Part shown: positions 1 through 8,433 of the stretch, in pieces
Position numbering within the stretch: the first letter of the stretch is position 1
Layout of the letters: each line of letters begins with the position of its first letter
Assembly: GCF_022803015.1 (NCBI RefSeq)
Contig: NZ_JAFKON010000001.1
Coordinates: 806,001-870,000, forward strand
Reading direction: 5' to 3'
Length of the DNA stretch: 64,000 nucleotides
DNA from: Arthrobacter humicola
Lineage (GTDB): Bacteria; Actinomycetota; Actinomycetes; Actinomycetales; Micrococcaceae
The notes under the pieces: generated by a model
Seen by the model: only the letters and a program-made list of their open reading frames with translations
Database searches by the model: none
Told to the model about the DNA's origin: nothing
Translations under genes and position numbers: made by a program

Positions 1-983
1 GCGAGCTCGTCCAACGTAACTGGCAGGTCCAAGTCGGTGTGCAGCCTGTTGAGGCGCCGGTTGCGCTTGACGTCGTCAACGTATTCGCGCAGCGAGTCCC
101 CCACCTTCCCGCCGATCGCGTCGACGTTCTCCAGGACCCCCTCCAGACCGCCGTAAAGGTTGATCCATTTCGCTGCCGTCTTGGGGCCGACGCCGGGAAC
201 GCCGGGGAGGTTGTCCGCGGATTCCCCCACCAGGGCGGCGAGGTCCGAGTACTGGGCCGGGCTGACGAAGTACTTCTCCTGGATGGCGTCCGCGTCCATG
301 CGGGGAATGTCGCTGACACCCTTTTTGGGGTACAGGACGAAAACGTTGTCGGTGATGAGCTGGAAGGCGTCGCGGTCGCCTGAGACCAGCAGCACTTCGT
401 AACCGGCCTTTTCCCCCATTGCGGCGAGGGTGGCCAGGATGTCGTCAGCTTCCCAACCGGGCATTTTGATGGTCTTGATGCCCCAGGCGCCCATGACCTT
501 GTCGATGAGGTCGATCTGGCCGCTCATTTCCCGCGGGGTCTCGTTGCGTCCGCCCTTGTACTCGCTGTATTCGGCCTTGCGGTGCGTCGTGTCATCGGAG
601 ACGTCGAAGGCGACCGCCACGTGGGTGGGCTTTTGCTCCTTGATCAGGTTGATCAGCATGGACGTGAAGCCGTGGACGGCGTTCGTGTGCTGGCCCGTGG
701 CGGTGGAGAACTTGTCCGCGGGCAGGGCGAAGAATGCCCGGAACGCCATGGAGTGCCCATCCAGTACGAGTAGCCGCGGCTGGTCCGTGATCGGAATCAC
801 GGGGGCCTCGGTGGCGGAAACCGACGCCGCGGCCCGGCTGGATTTTCCGGCACGCTTGGCCGCAACCCCTGAATCCGGCGCATCTGCCGGGAGAAGGTCT
901 GCCGCGGTGTCCGCGGAAAGGGGGGCAGCATTTTGGGGGGCTGCATTCTCGAGGACAAGGGCCGGTTTGGTAGTTTCACTCAC
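1..983 (-). CDS. polA: DNA polymerase I, N-terminal part (cut by window edge)
   Basis: The minus strand reads the 5'-3' exonuclease domain of DNA polymerase I, which removes RNA primers and fills gaps in replication and repair. Visible motifs are LLVLDGHSMAFRAFFALP near the start of the domain, the metal-binding GWEADDILAT and SGDRDAFQL, and the helix-hairpin-helix DNLPGVPGVGPKTAAKW. The polymerase domain lies beyond base 1. I chose GTG at 983, which gives an extra low-complexity Ala/Ser/Pro-rich stretch of about 60 residues before the domain. A second GTG at 800 would start directly before it. At 983 there is no clear ribosome site, but TAGGCT lies 7 bases upstream, as expected for a leaderless transcript. 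The start lies only 19 bases from the divergent thioesterase start. Confidence 0.93.
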   Translation of the reverse strand, partial: MSETTKPALVLENAAPQNAAPLSADTAADLLPADAPDSGVAAKRAGKSSRAAASVSATEAPVIPITDQPRLLVLDGHSMAFRAFFALPADKFSTATGQHTNAVHGFTSMLINLIKEQKPTHVAVAFDVSDDTTHRKAEYSEYKGGRNETPREMSGQIDLIDKVMGAWGIKTIKMPGWEADDILATLAAMGEKAGYEVLLVSGDRDAFQLITDNVFVLYPKKGVSDIPRMDADAIQEKYFVSPAQYSDLAALVGESADNLPGVPGVGPKTAAKWINLYGGLEGVLENVDAIGGKVGDSLREYVDDVKRNRRLNRLHTDLDLPVTLDEL

Positions 984-1002
984 AGGTGCCAGCCTAGTTC
1001 CC

Positions 1003-1467
1003 ATGAAGGACAATTTCACGCCCGGCCCCTACGCGACCGAGCTCGCAGCGGCCGGTGTTCCCGAGGAGATGCACGATTGGCTGGGCCAGTACGGCGTCGG
1101 AGCCCTTGTGGTGAAGATGGGGATCCGCTTCCTCGAGATGAGCCCGGAACGCACTGTGGCCACCATGCCGGTGGCGGGGAACACCCAGGTGGCAGGCATC
1201 CTGCACGGCGGGGCCCACGTGGTCCTGGCCGAAACCCTGGGTTCTTTCGCGGCGGGCATGCATGCCGGCCCCAACCGTCAGGCGCTGGGGATCGAGGTCG
1301 GCGCGACGCACCACCGGGCGATCTCGGAGGGCACCGTCACCGGCACGTGCACGGCCATCCACCTTGGCCGGACTCTCACCACCCACGAGATCGTGATGAC
1401 CGACGAGCATGGCCGCCGGCTATCCACCGCCCGGATCACGAACCTTATCCGCGATATCGCGCCCTAG
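1003..1467 (+). CDS. PaaI-like hotdog-fold thioesterase
   Basis: This 154-residue protein belongs to the hotdog thioesterase family of PaaI and YbdB/YdiI types, which hydrolyse acyl- or aroyl-CoA thioesters in the cytoplasm. The family signature is the central-helix stretch HGGAHVVLAETLG, followed by a beta strand ending in EVGATHHRAISEG. Length is normal for the single-domain family. The start is the ATG just after the divergent polA start; a longer upstream frame only runs antisense through polA. The substrate cannot be told from sequence. A near-exact duplication of the final codons follows the gene, then a strong hairpin. Confidence 0.85.
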   Translation: MKDNFTPGPYATELAAAGVPEEMHDWLGQYGVGALVVKMGIRFLEMSPERTVATMPVAGNTQVAGILHGGAHVVLAETLGSFAAGMHAGPNRQALGIEVGATHHRAISEGTVTGTCTAIHLGRTLTTHEIVMTDEHGRRLSTARITNLIRDIAP

Positions 1468-1483
1468 ATCCGCGATATCGCGC
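1447..1483. repeat. 16-bp direct repeat with 21-bp period, palindromic core
   Basis: ATCCGCGATATCGCGC occurs at 1447-1462 and again at 1468-1483. Each copy holds the 12-bp palindrome CGCGATATCGCG. The first copy codes the last residues of the thioesterase (IRDIA); the second lies after the stop codon, so the end of the gene appears to have been tandemly duplicated. Confidence 0.8.
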
Positions 1484-1490
1484 TGGGCGA

Positions 1491-1530
1491 CCGGCCCGGG
1501 CGTAGCCGGATCCGGCTACGCCCGGGCCGG
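1491..1530. terminator. Bidirectional hairpin between thioesterase and RibD-like gene
   Basis: CCGGCCCGGGCGTAGCCGG (1491-1509) is followed, after two bases, by its exact reverse complement (1512-1530): a 19-bp perfect stem. It lies between two convergent genes, and its right arm covers the last codons and stop of the minus-strand reductase. There is no T-run, so it is either an actinobacterial-type terminator or another stem structure. Confidence 0.65.
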
Positions 1531-2064
1531 GAAGCGGTAGCGCAGTTCCACGATGCCCCTGCCCAGGGTGCGGGAAGATGTCAACTCGAGCGGCGGCGTC
1601 GGGCCCGCCATGGGCAGCAACTGCTTGCCGCCGCCCAGGACCACCGGAATGACCGAGACAATCAGTTCGTCCAGCAGCCCGGCGTCAGCGAACTGCGCTG
1701 CGAGCACGCCTCCACCCACAACCCACACGTTCCGGCCGCCCGCCGCTTCTTTGAGGTCGTCCACGAACTCGCCTACGGCCCCGCGCACAAACGTGACATC
1801 CGCGCCCTTCGGGGCGGCGTGCTCGTGGCGGGTGAAGACCCAGGAGGGTGTGCCCGGATACGGCCAGGTGTCCGGTTCATGCTCCCGAAGCCACGCGTAG
1901 GTCTCGCCGCCCATGACGATGCAGCCGACGTCGGCCATGAACGCGTCATAGCTGTCCTGTCCGCCCTCAAAGCCGTCGAACTGCAGCAGCCAGGCCAGAT
2001 TGTCGTCGGCAGTGGCGATGAACCCGTCGAGTGAGGACGCCACGAAGTACTGGAAGCTCACCAT
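1516..2064 (-). CDS. Dihydrofolate reductase family protein (RibD C-terminal domain)
   Basis: A 182-residue single-domain protein of the RibD_C/DHFR-like fold, a group of NADPH-dependent reductases common in actinobacteria and mostly without known substrate. Recognisable parts are the opening strand with SLDGFIA, the IVMGGETYAWL turn, the VWVVGGGVLAAQF nucleotide-binding loop and the VIPVVLGGGKQLLP segment near the C-terminus. Length fits the family. It is probably not the folate-pathway enzyme, since true DHFRs are shorter and have a different N-terminus. The 3' end overlaps a long hairpin shared with the convergent thioesterase. Confidence 0.85.
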   Translation of the reverse strand: MVSFQYFVASSLDGFIATADDNLAWLLQFDGFEGGQDSYDAFMADVGCIVMGGETYAWLREHEPDTWPYPGTPSWVFTRHEHAAPKGADVTFVRGAVGEFVDDLKEAAGGRNVWVVGGGVLAAQFADAGLLDELIVSVIPVVLGGGKQLLPMAGPTPPLELTSSRTLGRGIVELRYRFPARA

Positions 2065-2180
2065 GGCCCCAGCCTAGCCACTGCGGTGGCCGGTGTCCCA
2101 TCCCCTTGACGCACGGTCAGCCGACCCCCACGCGGCGGCCGGAAACGCACGGGCAACCGGACCCGGATGCGGGCAGCGGC

Positions 2181-2402
2181 TTACTTGTGGAAGTAAGGAA
2201 TGATCAGGTAGAGCCCGAAGAGGATGGCGGCGCCGCACAAAGCGAAGCACGTGTAAGCGAGCGGTCGCGTCCAGGCCGCCGGGGAGGTCCGGGTGTCCCC
2301 CGCGATGGCCGTGAGCCGGACGCCGAGGGAGTAGAGAACTACCACGGTTACAGCGGACACAAGCGTGGCACTCGCCACGCTGAACAGTTCCAGCCATTTC
2401 AT
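2181..2402 (-). CDS. Small membrane protein in the pit operon
   Basis: A 73-residue protein with two predicted membrane helices (about residues 5-31 and 49-70) and a short polar loop between them. Its ATG overlaps the TGA of the phosphate transporter gene by four bases, so the two are translationally coupled. I do not recognise a named family. Position suggests an accessory subunit or stabiliser of the Pit transporter, which is inference. Confidence 0.7.
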   Translation of the reverse strand: MKWLELFSVASATLVSAVTVVVLYSLGVRLTAIAGDTRTSPAAWTRPLAYTCFALCGAAILFGLYLIIPYFHK

Positions 2403-3604
2403 CGCTGGGCACCGCCGTTCTTGATCGACTTGGTGGCGGACTTTTTCTTGCGGAACTGCACGGCCTGGCCGACTTCCTCGATCTCGACGGCGTTGTTGCT
2501 GCCCACGGGCGACTTCCGTGAGCGCACAAACATATAGGCCACTGCGGCGGTGCCGGCAGTTGCCGCTATGATCACGCCTACGACCCCGGTCTGCACGAGC
2601 AGAGCCGTCAGCGCGCCCATGATTCCAGCGGCCGGCAGCGTGAACAGCCAGCCGATGGCAATCCGACCGGCGGTTCCCCACCGCACCGTAGTGCCGCGCC
2701 GTCCCATGCCGGAGCCCACGACCGAGCCGGAGGCCACCTGCGTGGTGGACAGGGCAAAGCCCAGGTGCGAGGACGCCAGGATGGCTGTGGCGGTGCTGGT
2801 CTCGGCGGCAAAGCCTTGGGCGGGCTTCACTTCGGTGAGTCCCGAGCCCATGGTGCGGATGATCCGCCACCCGCCGGAATACGTGCCGATCGCGATGGCG
2901 AAGGCACAGGCGGTGATAACCCACCACTCCGGACCAGAGCCGGCAGGCTGGAGGCCGGCGGAGATCAGGACCAGTGTGATGATGCCCATCGTCTTCTGGG
3001 CGTCGTTGGTGCCGTGGGCCAAAGCCACGAGGCTGGACGTGAAAACTTGACCGGTCCGGAATCCGCCGCGCTTCTGCGTGAGCTTGTCCCCGGTTTCGGG
3101 GTCATGGCGGGCGGTCAGGGCGTACGCCAGCCGTGTGCACAAGTAGGCTACGCCGCCCGCGATGACCGGGGCGAACACCGCGGGGAGAATAATCTTTTGG
3201 AGGATTGACTCGAAGTTGATCGCGTGGATGCCGATACCGGCAATCGCGGCCCCGATCAGGCCGCCGAACAGCGCGTGGGAGGAACTGGACGGCAGGCCCT
3301 TGAGCCAGGTGATCATGTTCCAGAGAATGGCGCCCATCAGCCCGGCGAAGATGATGTCTGGGGTGATCTGGACCCCGTCCGAGCCTTCCTTGATGATGCC
3401 GCCCGAGACGGTCTTGGCGACTTCCGTGGAAAGGAACGCTCCCACGAGGTTCAGCACCGCCGCGAGGGCAACTGCTGTTTTCGGTTTGATGGCGCCGGTT
3501 GCGATGGGGGTAGCCATGGCGTTCGCGGTGTCATGAAATCCGTTGGTGAAGTCGAAGAACAGCGCCAGCGATATCACTAGCGCCACCATTACGGTGATTT
3601 CCAC
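2399..3604 (-). CDS. pit: Low-affinity inorganic phosphate transporter, Pit family
   Basis: A 401-residue integral membrane protein of the PiT/PHO4 family, which takes up metal-phosphate complexes using the proton gradient. Two inverted repeats carry the family signature: the first has FTNGFHDTANAMATPIATGA near residue 20, the second ALAHGTNDAQKTMGII near residue 200. About ten hydrophobic helices are visible, and the end is basic and Lys-rich. The start is a GTG; the ribosome site is weak. It heads a two-gene operon with a small membrane protein. No Pho regulator or DUF47 partner lies beside it. Confidence 0.93.
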   Translation of the reverse strand: MEITVMVALVISLALFFDFTNGFHDTANAMATPIATGAIKPKTAVALAAVLNLVGAFLSTEVAKTVSGGIIKEGSDGVQITPDIIFAGLMGAILWNMITWLKGLPSSSSHALFGGLIGAAIAGIGIHAINFESILQKIILPAVFAPVIAGGVAYLCTRLAYALTARHDPETGDKLTQKRGGFRTGQVFTSSLVALAHGTNDAQKTMGIITLVLISAGLQPAGSGPEWWVITACAFAIAIGTYSGGWRIIRTMGSGLTEVKPAQGFAAETSTATAILASSHLGFALSTTQVASGSVVGSGMGRRGTTVRWGTAGRIAIGWLFTLPAAGIMGALTALLVQTGVVGVIIAATAGTAAVAYMFVRSRKSPVGSNNAVEIEEVGQAVQFRKKKSATKSIKNGGAQR

Positions 3605-3869
3605 CTGTTGCCCAATCTGAAGTGTTCACGGTCGGCAGTTCCACATCCCCGTTGCTGCATGGCCACCACGTCCATTCGATGCCTGATCAGATGAATTCGG
3701 TGGCGCTAACGCGATTTGAAACCTTATCGATGGTACGTGGGAAAGACGGCTGGGCAAAACATGCCAGAAGTCCCTAAATTTAGTCCTCCTGTGCGGCACG
3801 GGCCTTCACCGCGGCGGTGCGATGCCGGTCACAGCTGGCACCGCCCGGCTCCACCGGAAAAGGCCCAGC
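3605..3869. other. Intergenic region upstream of pit with AT-rich palindrome
   Basis: This 265-bp gap lies upstream of pit and downstream of the minus-strand 3870-4556 gene. It holds the perfect palindrome CTAAATTTAG (3774-3783) within a stretch AT-richer than the surroundings, flanked by GTCC and GTCC-like bases. A regulator site or promoter element for pit is plausible; no gene was seen. Confidence 0.4.
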
Positions 3870-4556
3870 TCAGACGGCCCGGCGGACGTCAGGCGCCGGG
3901 CCCGCGCCGAGCATCGAAGCGATCCTGTCCTCCAGCGCCGCGAGCGTCGCCTCGGGCAGCACGATGAGCCCGTCGAGTTCCCGGCGGGCGCGGCGGTAGG
4001 CCGTCTGCCGCTCGGCGGGAGTTGCGGCCGCGTCCGATGCGATCCTCAGGAGCTTCCGGGCGGTCTCGAGCCGCTGGCGTTCGGGACCGGTGAACTTGCT
4101 GTCCCTAATCCGTTTGGCTTCCCGTTCGGCGACGTCGAATGCGAGCTCAAAGCTGGTCACGGCCGACCGGTACTCCGCAAGCCGCGCGGCAGTCCTGACT
4201 TCCGCCGGGGCGGCGGGGCGCAGCCCGTCGGCCTCGCGTTTGGCCCGGAGGAAGGCCACGGTGAGGGGCTCCCGGACATCCGTCATGACCGGGTAGTCGA
4301 TCAGCTTCCCCACGTCGAGTTCGTAGTCCAGCCAGCGCTTGTTGACGGTATCGTGCGCCTTCATGAGGGCCAGCACGTCGGCCTGGCTGGCCTGCTCTGC
4401 CTGCGCCGCCTGGTTCTTGAGCGTGTAAAGCTCCACGCGCCGGCGGTGCCGGCGTTCGGCGGCTTTGGACCAGGACCGCGCCCACCCGCCGGCCAGTCCG
4501 CTCAGGGGAAAGACGAGCCACCAAAAGTGCGTGATGAAATTGAAGAAGGGGTCCAC
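3870..4556 (-). CDS. Uncharacterised membrane-anchored protein
   Basis: A 228-residue protein with one N-terminal hydrophobic segment (about residues 6-24, FFNFITHFWWLVFPLSGLAG), then a basic stretch and a long charged, Ala/Arg/Glu-rich helical part that looks partly coiled-coil. The layout suggests a membrane anchor with a cytoplasmic helical domain. GTG start with a good GGGAGG ribosome site upstream. I recognise no named domain. It lies downstream of the universal stress gene on the same strand, separated by about 100 bases holding a possible terminator. Confidence 0.75.
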   Translation of the reverse strand: MDPFFNFITHFWWLVFPLSGLAGGWARSWSKAAERRHRRRVELYTLKNQAAQAEQASQADVLALMKAHDTVNKRWLDYELDVGKLIDYPVMTDVREPLTVAFLRAKREADGLRPAAPAEVRTAARLAEYRSAVTSFELAFDVAEREAKRIRDSKFTGPERQRLETARKLLRIASDAAATPAERQTAYRRARRELDGLIVLPEATLAALEDRIASMLGAGPAPDVRRAV

Positions 4557-4590
4557 GGCATCATCCTCCCATCCGTTGGCGGCGCCGGAA

Positions 4591-4611
4591 AGCCCCCTCC
4601 AAAAGGGCGCT
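4591..4611 (-). terminator. Possible terminator after the universal stress gene
   Basis: AGCCCCCT and AGGGCGCT pair with one mismatch across a 5-base loop (CCAAA). On the minus strand the stem is followed by GCTTTCC, a short T-run. It would end the three-gene stress operon. Weak evidence. Confidence 0.35.
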
Positions 4612-4660
4612 CTCCAGCCAGTTCCGGGACCTTGCCGGCAACGGGTTGCTCGCCGGGCGG

Positions 4661-5530
4661 TCAGTCCCCGTGCTTGACCTTATGCACCTTCGTGACGATG
4701 GTGGGGCACGGCACGTTCAGGAGCACAGCGTGCGCCGTGGAGCCGAGCACCGTCCGGGAGAAACCGCCACGTCCCCGACTTCCGATCACCAACTCCCTGG
4801 CGCCGGCGGCGATATCCACGAGGGCCTTGGCCGGTTCGGTGTTCGTCTCAAGGCGCTGATGGACCACCAGGTCGGGGTATTTGTCGCCGAGCCCGGCGAC
4901 CGACTCGGCGAGAACAATCCGGTCCTCTTCGACGATGCTCTCGGCGAGACCACTGGTCGGCAGCTGCTTCTCGACCCACCGGGCAGGGCTCTTGAACGCG
5001 AGGACCACGGTGAGCTCGTCTCCACCCCAATCAGCTTCGGCGGCCGCGAAGGCGACGGCCTGCAGCGACTCCTCGGAGCCATCCACGCCGACCACGACGC
5101 CCTTTGCCCCCGTGGCCGGTTTCGCCGGCACGACGGCTACCGGGCATTCCGAGGCCGAGACAATCTGCAGGGCCCGGTCCGTCATGGGACCGCCGCCCAT
5201 CCAATGTTTGTCATGGCCGCCAACCACGATCATGGCGGCCTCCTTGGAGACTTCCCGGAGCACCGAGCCGCCGCTGCCATGACGCAGCTGGATGTCCACA
5301 GTGACGTCCGGGGCCTGTTCACGGGCGGCCGTCTCAGCGTCCCGAAGCAGTTCCATCCCCGATTCCCGGATGATCTCGTGGTACTGAAAATCCGGTGACA
5401 TCCACCTGTCGTCCACCGCGTGGACGACCGTGACCGGGAGCTTGTCCCGGGCGGCCCGGTCAAGGGCCCAGGCCAGGGCGGCGTTGCTGCCTGCGGACCC
5501 GTTGACGCCGACGATGATTGCTTTGCTCAT
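4661..5530 (-). CDS. Universal stress protein, tandem UspA domains
   Basis: A 289-residue protein made of two UspA domains, each an ATP-binding alpha/beta fold. Domain 1 (about 1-140) begins KAIIVGVNGSAGSNAALAWA and ends with the nucleotide loop VVGGHDKHWMGGGPMTDRAL; domain 2 (about 148-289) begins VVVGVDGSEESLQAVAFA and ends VIGSRGRGGFSRTVLGST. The G-x2-G-x9-G-S/T loops suggest ATP is bound. Tandem Usps of this kind are stress or dormancy factors in mycobacteria and relatives. It is the last gene of an apparent operon, 32 bases after the erythromycin-esterase-family gene. Confidence 0.93.
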   Translation of the reverse strand: MSKAIIVGVNGSAGSNAALAWALDRAARDKLPVTVVHAVDDRWMSPDFQYHEIIRESGMELLRDAETAAREQAPDVTVDIQLRHGSGGSVLREVSKEAAMIVVGGHDKHWMGGGPMTDRALQIVSASECPVAVVPAKPATGAKGVVVGVDGSEESLQAVAFAAAEADWGGDELTVVLAFKSPARWVEKQLPTSGLAESIVEEDRIVLAESVAGLGDKYPDLVVHQRLETNTEPAKALVDIAAGARELVIGSRGRGGFSRTVLGSTAHAVLLNVPCPTIVTKVHKVKHGD

Positions 5531-5562
5531 GCTGATTCCTGCTTCCTGGAATGCACACCGGC

Positions 5563-6879
5563 CTAGAATCCGGTGGGCTCGGTCTCGAACTCCGGTTCGC
5601 GGGGCGGGCCTTCATGGTGCACCGGGCGCAGCGCTGCGGTGTGTTCCAGCCAGATGAGTGCGTCGTAGCGCTCCCCCATCCGGGTCGGAACGTAGTTTCC
5701 GGCGTCCCGTTCCGGGTGGTAGACGACGCCGATCGCCCGGTGTCCGAGCCGTGTCGAGAGCCACGGCCCGGTCCGGTCGTCGCCGAACACCAGCACTGAG
5801 GGCACCCCCAGGGCCTGATGCAGGAAGTCTTCGTGGCTGCCCGGGCGCGCTTCCGGAACCGTCAGGATGCGTTCGGGGCGGCCCCACCCGTCGGAGGCGA
5901 GCACGGAGCCGCGGTGGGCTGCGAAGCCGACCAGCAGCACACCTTCGCCCGCGTGGCGTTCGCGCAGCAGCTGCCCGACGTTGACCAGGCCGTCCTGCGC
6001 CATGTCGGTGGCCCGGGCATCGCCGATGTGTGTGTTGTGTTCCCAGATCAGTCCCTTCGACGCCGGACCGAGGTGCCTGCTGACCCGGTCGATGGTGTCG
6101 GCCATATGGTGGTCGCGGACGTTCCAGGACTGCCTGTCGCCGCGGACCATGATGCGGTAGTAGTGCTCGGCGTTGGCCGCGACTTCAGCGTTCTGGACGG
6201 CGTCGAAGGCGTCCTCCTCATGCCGGCCGGGGCTGAAGGCCCGGTTCCTGACCTCGGTCAGGAGGGCCACGACGTCGGGCTCGCAGGACTGCGGCACCAG
6301 CCGCGTGCTCCAGGCGTACTGGTGCGGGTCCTCGTGGTGGGGCAGGAAGCACTGCCAGGCGCGCTCCGCCGCGGGGACGGCGTCGGGAACGTTCGCCTGC
6401 AGCCAGCCGATGATTTCGCGCAGCGAATCCCAGAGCGAGTAGACATCCAGTCCGTAGAAGCCGACACGTTTGTCCAGCGGCCTGGCCAGGTTCCAGCTGC
6501 GCAGCCAGTCCAGGAACGCCGCGACTTCCTCGTTGGCCCACATCCAGGTTGGCCAGCGTTCGAAGCCGGCCAGCAGCGCGTGGACGCCCTGGTCCTTCCC
6601 CTCCAGGCCGCGGACCCAGCGGTTGATGCGCCAGCAGTCTGGCCAGTCCCCTTCCACCCCAATCCAGTTGTAGCCTTCCTCCGCGATGAGCCGCCTGCTG
6701 AGGGTGTCGCGCCAGGTGTAGAACTCGTGGGTGCCGTGGGAGGCCTCGCCGATGGCTACAAAACGGCAGTCGGCCGCGCGCCGCACGAGGCCGTTGAGGT
6801 CCCGATCGGTTTTCAGTGGCCGGGCGAGATCGTGGACCTCCTTCAACACGGTGGACCGGGTGACGGCCTCGGGGTTCAT
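5563..6879 (-). CDS. Erythromycin esterase family protein
   Basis: A 438-residue member of the EreA/EreB-like family. The key N-terminal motif GEASHGTHEFYTWRDTLSRRL (about residues 42-62) carries the Glu and His needed for activity, and a second EHNTHIGDARATDM motif supports the fold. Only a few members hydrolyse macrolides; chromosomal ones beside stress genes have no proven substrate, so resistance should not be assumed. Its ATG overlaps the stop of the upstream metallo-beta-lactamase gene by four bases (ATGA), showing co-translation, and the universal stress gene follows. Confidence 0.9.
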   Translation of the reverse strand: MNPEAVTRSTVLKEVHDLARPLKTDRDLNGLVRRAADCRFVAIGEASHGTHEFYTWRDTLSRRLIAEEGYNWIGVEGDWPDCWRINRWVRGLEGKDQGVHALLAGFERWPTWMWANEEVAAFLDWLRSWNLARPLDKRVGFYGLDVYSLWDSLREIIGWLQANVPDAVPAAERAWQCFLPHHEDPHQYAWSTRLVPQSCEPDVVALLTEVRNRAFSPGRHEEDAFDAVQNAEVAANAEHYYRIMVRGDRQSWNVRDHHMADTIDRVSRHLGPASKGLIWEHNTHIGDARATDMAQDGLVNVGQLLRERHAGEGVLLVGFAAHRGSVLASDGWGRPERILTVPEARPGSHEDFLHQALGVPSVLVFGDDRTGPWLSTRLGHRAIGVVYHPERDAGNYVPTRMGERYDALIWLEHTAALRPVHHEGPPREPEFETEPTGF

Positions 6880-8258
6880 CGCGGATCCTCGACGTCGATC
6901 GTCTCCAGGTATTCGGGCACCCTCGCCCGCCAGCCGAGTTCGCGTTTGATCCTGACACGCAGGGCGTCCGACGCGTCCGGGTCACCGTGCGTGATGTAGG
7001 TCATGCGGGGCGCTGCTTCTGCCGTCCTCATCCACGCGATGATGGCGTCGCCGTCGGCGTGCGCGGACAGGCTTTCCATCTGGATAACCTCGGCCCGCAC
7101 CTTGACGTCCTCCCCGTAGATGCGCAACTCGCGTTCACCGGCAGCAAGGGTGGCCCCCCGCGTGCCGCTGGCCTGGTAGCCGCTGAGGATGATGGCGTTT
7201 TTCGGGTCGGGGCCGTACGCCGCGACGTGGTGCAGGATCCGTCCGCCAGTCAGCATGCCGCTGGCCGAGATGATGATCATGGGGCCGCCGCGCAGGTTCA
7301 GCAACTTGGATTCGTCCACGGTGCGGGTGAGTTTGGCCAGTTTGTACATGTCCACGTACTCCTCCCGCTTGAGCCGGTGTTCTTCGGGGTGGCGCTGGTA
7401 CATTTCGGAGGCGTCGATGGCCATGGGGCTGTTGAGGTAGACCGGGATGCGAGGAATCGCGCCCTTGCGCAAGAGCCGGGACAGGTACAGCATCAGCGTT
7501 TCGGCCCGGCCGACGGCGAACGCGGCAAACATGATGACCCCTCCGCGTTTCGCGACGCGGTTGATGATCTCTCCCAGCAGCTTCTCCGGATCCTCAGTGG
7601 AGTGTTTCCGGTTGCCGTAGGTTGATTCGGTCACCAGGATGCCGGTTTCGCCGAGCGGACGGGGCGGATACATGAACGGGTCATCGGCCCGGCCCAGGTC
7701 CCCGGTGAAGTGCACGGACTGGGAGCCAAGCCGGACGTGCACCTGGGCGGCCCCCAGGATGTGCCCGGCCGGCACGAACGTCAACTCCATGCCAGCGCCA
7801 AGGTCAAGGGGAACATCAAACTCGACGATTTTGAATCTGTTGAGGGACGCGACGGCGTCCGCAGCCGTGTAGAGGGGCAGGGCGGGATCATGCGCGGATG
7901 ACCCCCGCTGCGAGGCATACCGGGCCTCCTCCTCCTGCAGGTGGCCGCTGTCCGGCAGGATGAGTTTGCACAGGTCTGTGGTGCCGGCCGTGGCGTACAC
8001 GGGGCCGCCGAACCCGTCCCTGACCAGGGCAGGGACATATCCGGTGTGGTCCAGGTGCGCGTGGGTCAGCACCACGGCGTCGATGGACCGCGGCGGCACC
8101 GGAAAGGGCGCCCGGTTGCGCTCGCGGCTGCGCTTATAGCCCTGGAAGAGTCCGCAGTCCACCAGCACGCGCCCGCCGCCGGCGTCGATCAGGTAGCGTG
8201 AACCGGTCACGGTGTCGGTGGCACCAAGGAAGTTCAGGCTCGGCTGCTGGTACTTCAT
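6876..8258 (-). CDS. Beta-CASP metallo-beta-lactamase (CPSF-type RNA-processing nuclease family)
   Basis: A 460-residue protein starting MKYQQPSLNFLGATDTVTGS. The zinc motif HAHLDHTG lies near residue 60, VTESTYGNRKH marks the start of the beta-CASP domain, and IIISASGML and SLSAHADGD are the later beta-CASP motifs. The family includes RNA endo/exonucleases of the CPSF73 type (YSH1-like). A Zn-dependent RNA-processing activity is likely but the target is unknown. The ATG at 8258 was chosen because of the family start and a GGGGG stretch just upstream; longer frames run through non-coding DNA. It is the first gene of the stress-type operon. Confidence 0.9.
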   Translation of the reverse strand: MKYQQPSLNFLGATDTVTGSRYLIDAGGGRVLVDCGLFQGYKRSRERNRAPFPVPPRSIDAVVLTHAHLDHTGYVPALVRDGFGGPVYATAGTTDLCKLILPDSGHLQEEEARYASQRGSSAHDPALPLYTAADAVASLNRFKIVEFDVPLDLGAGMELTFVPAGHILGAAQVHVRLGSQSVHFTGDLGRADDPFMYPPRPLGETGILVTESTYGNRKHSTEDPEKLLGEIINRVAKRGGVIMFAAFAVGRAETLMLYLSRLLRKGAIPRIPVYLNSPMAIDASEMYQRHPEEHRLKREEYVDMYKLAKLTRTVDESKLLNLRGGPMIIISASGMLTGGRILHHVAAYGPDPKNAIILSGYQASGTRGATLAAGERELRIYGEDVKVRAEVIQMESLSAHADGDAIIAWMRTAEAAPRMTYITHGDPDASDALRVRIKRELGWRARVPEYLETIDVEDPR

Positions 8259-8304
8259 GGCGCCCCCGTGGACCTTCTTCTTGCGTAAATTGTGCGTTGA
8301 TTGC

Positions 8305-8355
8305 GCGCGGACCTGTGACCTGCGCAAACCCGTGACCAGCGCGAACCTGTGTCCT
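8305..8355. repeat. Three 17-bp imperfect tandem repeats upstream of the stress operon
   Basis: GCGCGGACCTGTGACCT (8305-8321), GCGCAAACCCGTGACCA (8322-8338) and GCGCGAACCTGTGTCCT (8339-8355) follow one another without a gap. The shared pattern is GCGC-x2-ACC-Y-GTG-W-CC. The array starts 47 bases upstream of the metallo-beta-lactamase start, so iterated regulator binding is possible. Confidence 0.65.
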
Positions 8356-8433
8356 GAACGACCCCAGAGAACTGCACGGACCCGCGGCTCGCGGTGTACG
8401 CCCCAGCTTCCGCCCGGGCCTGCCGGGTGCCAA

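Noticed and set aside
5563-6879. Macrolide resistance gene on a mobile element
   Set aside because: No mobile element, normal base composition, and it is embedded by a four-base overlap in a stress-type operon.
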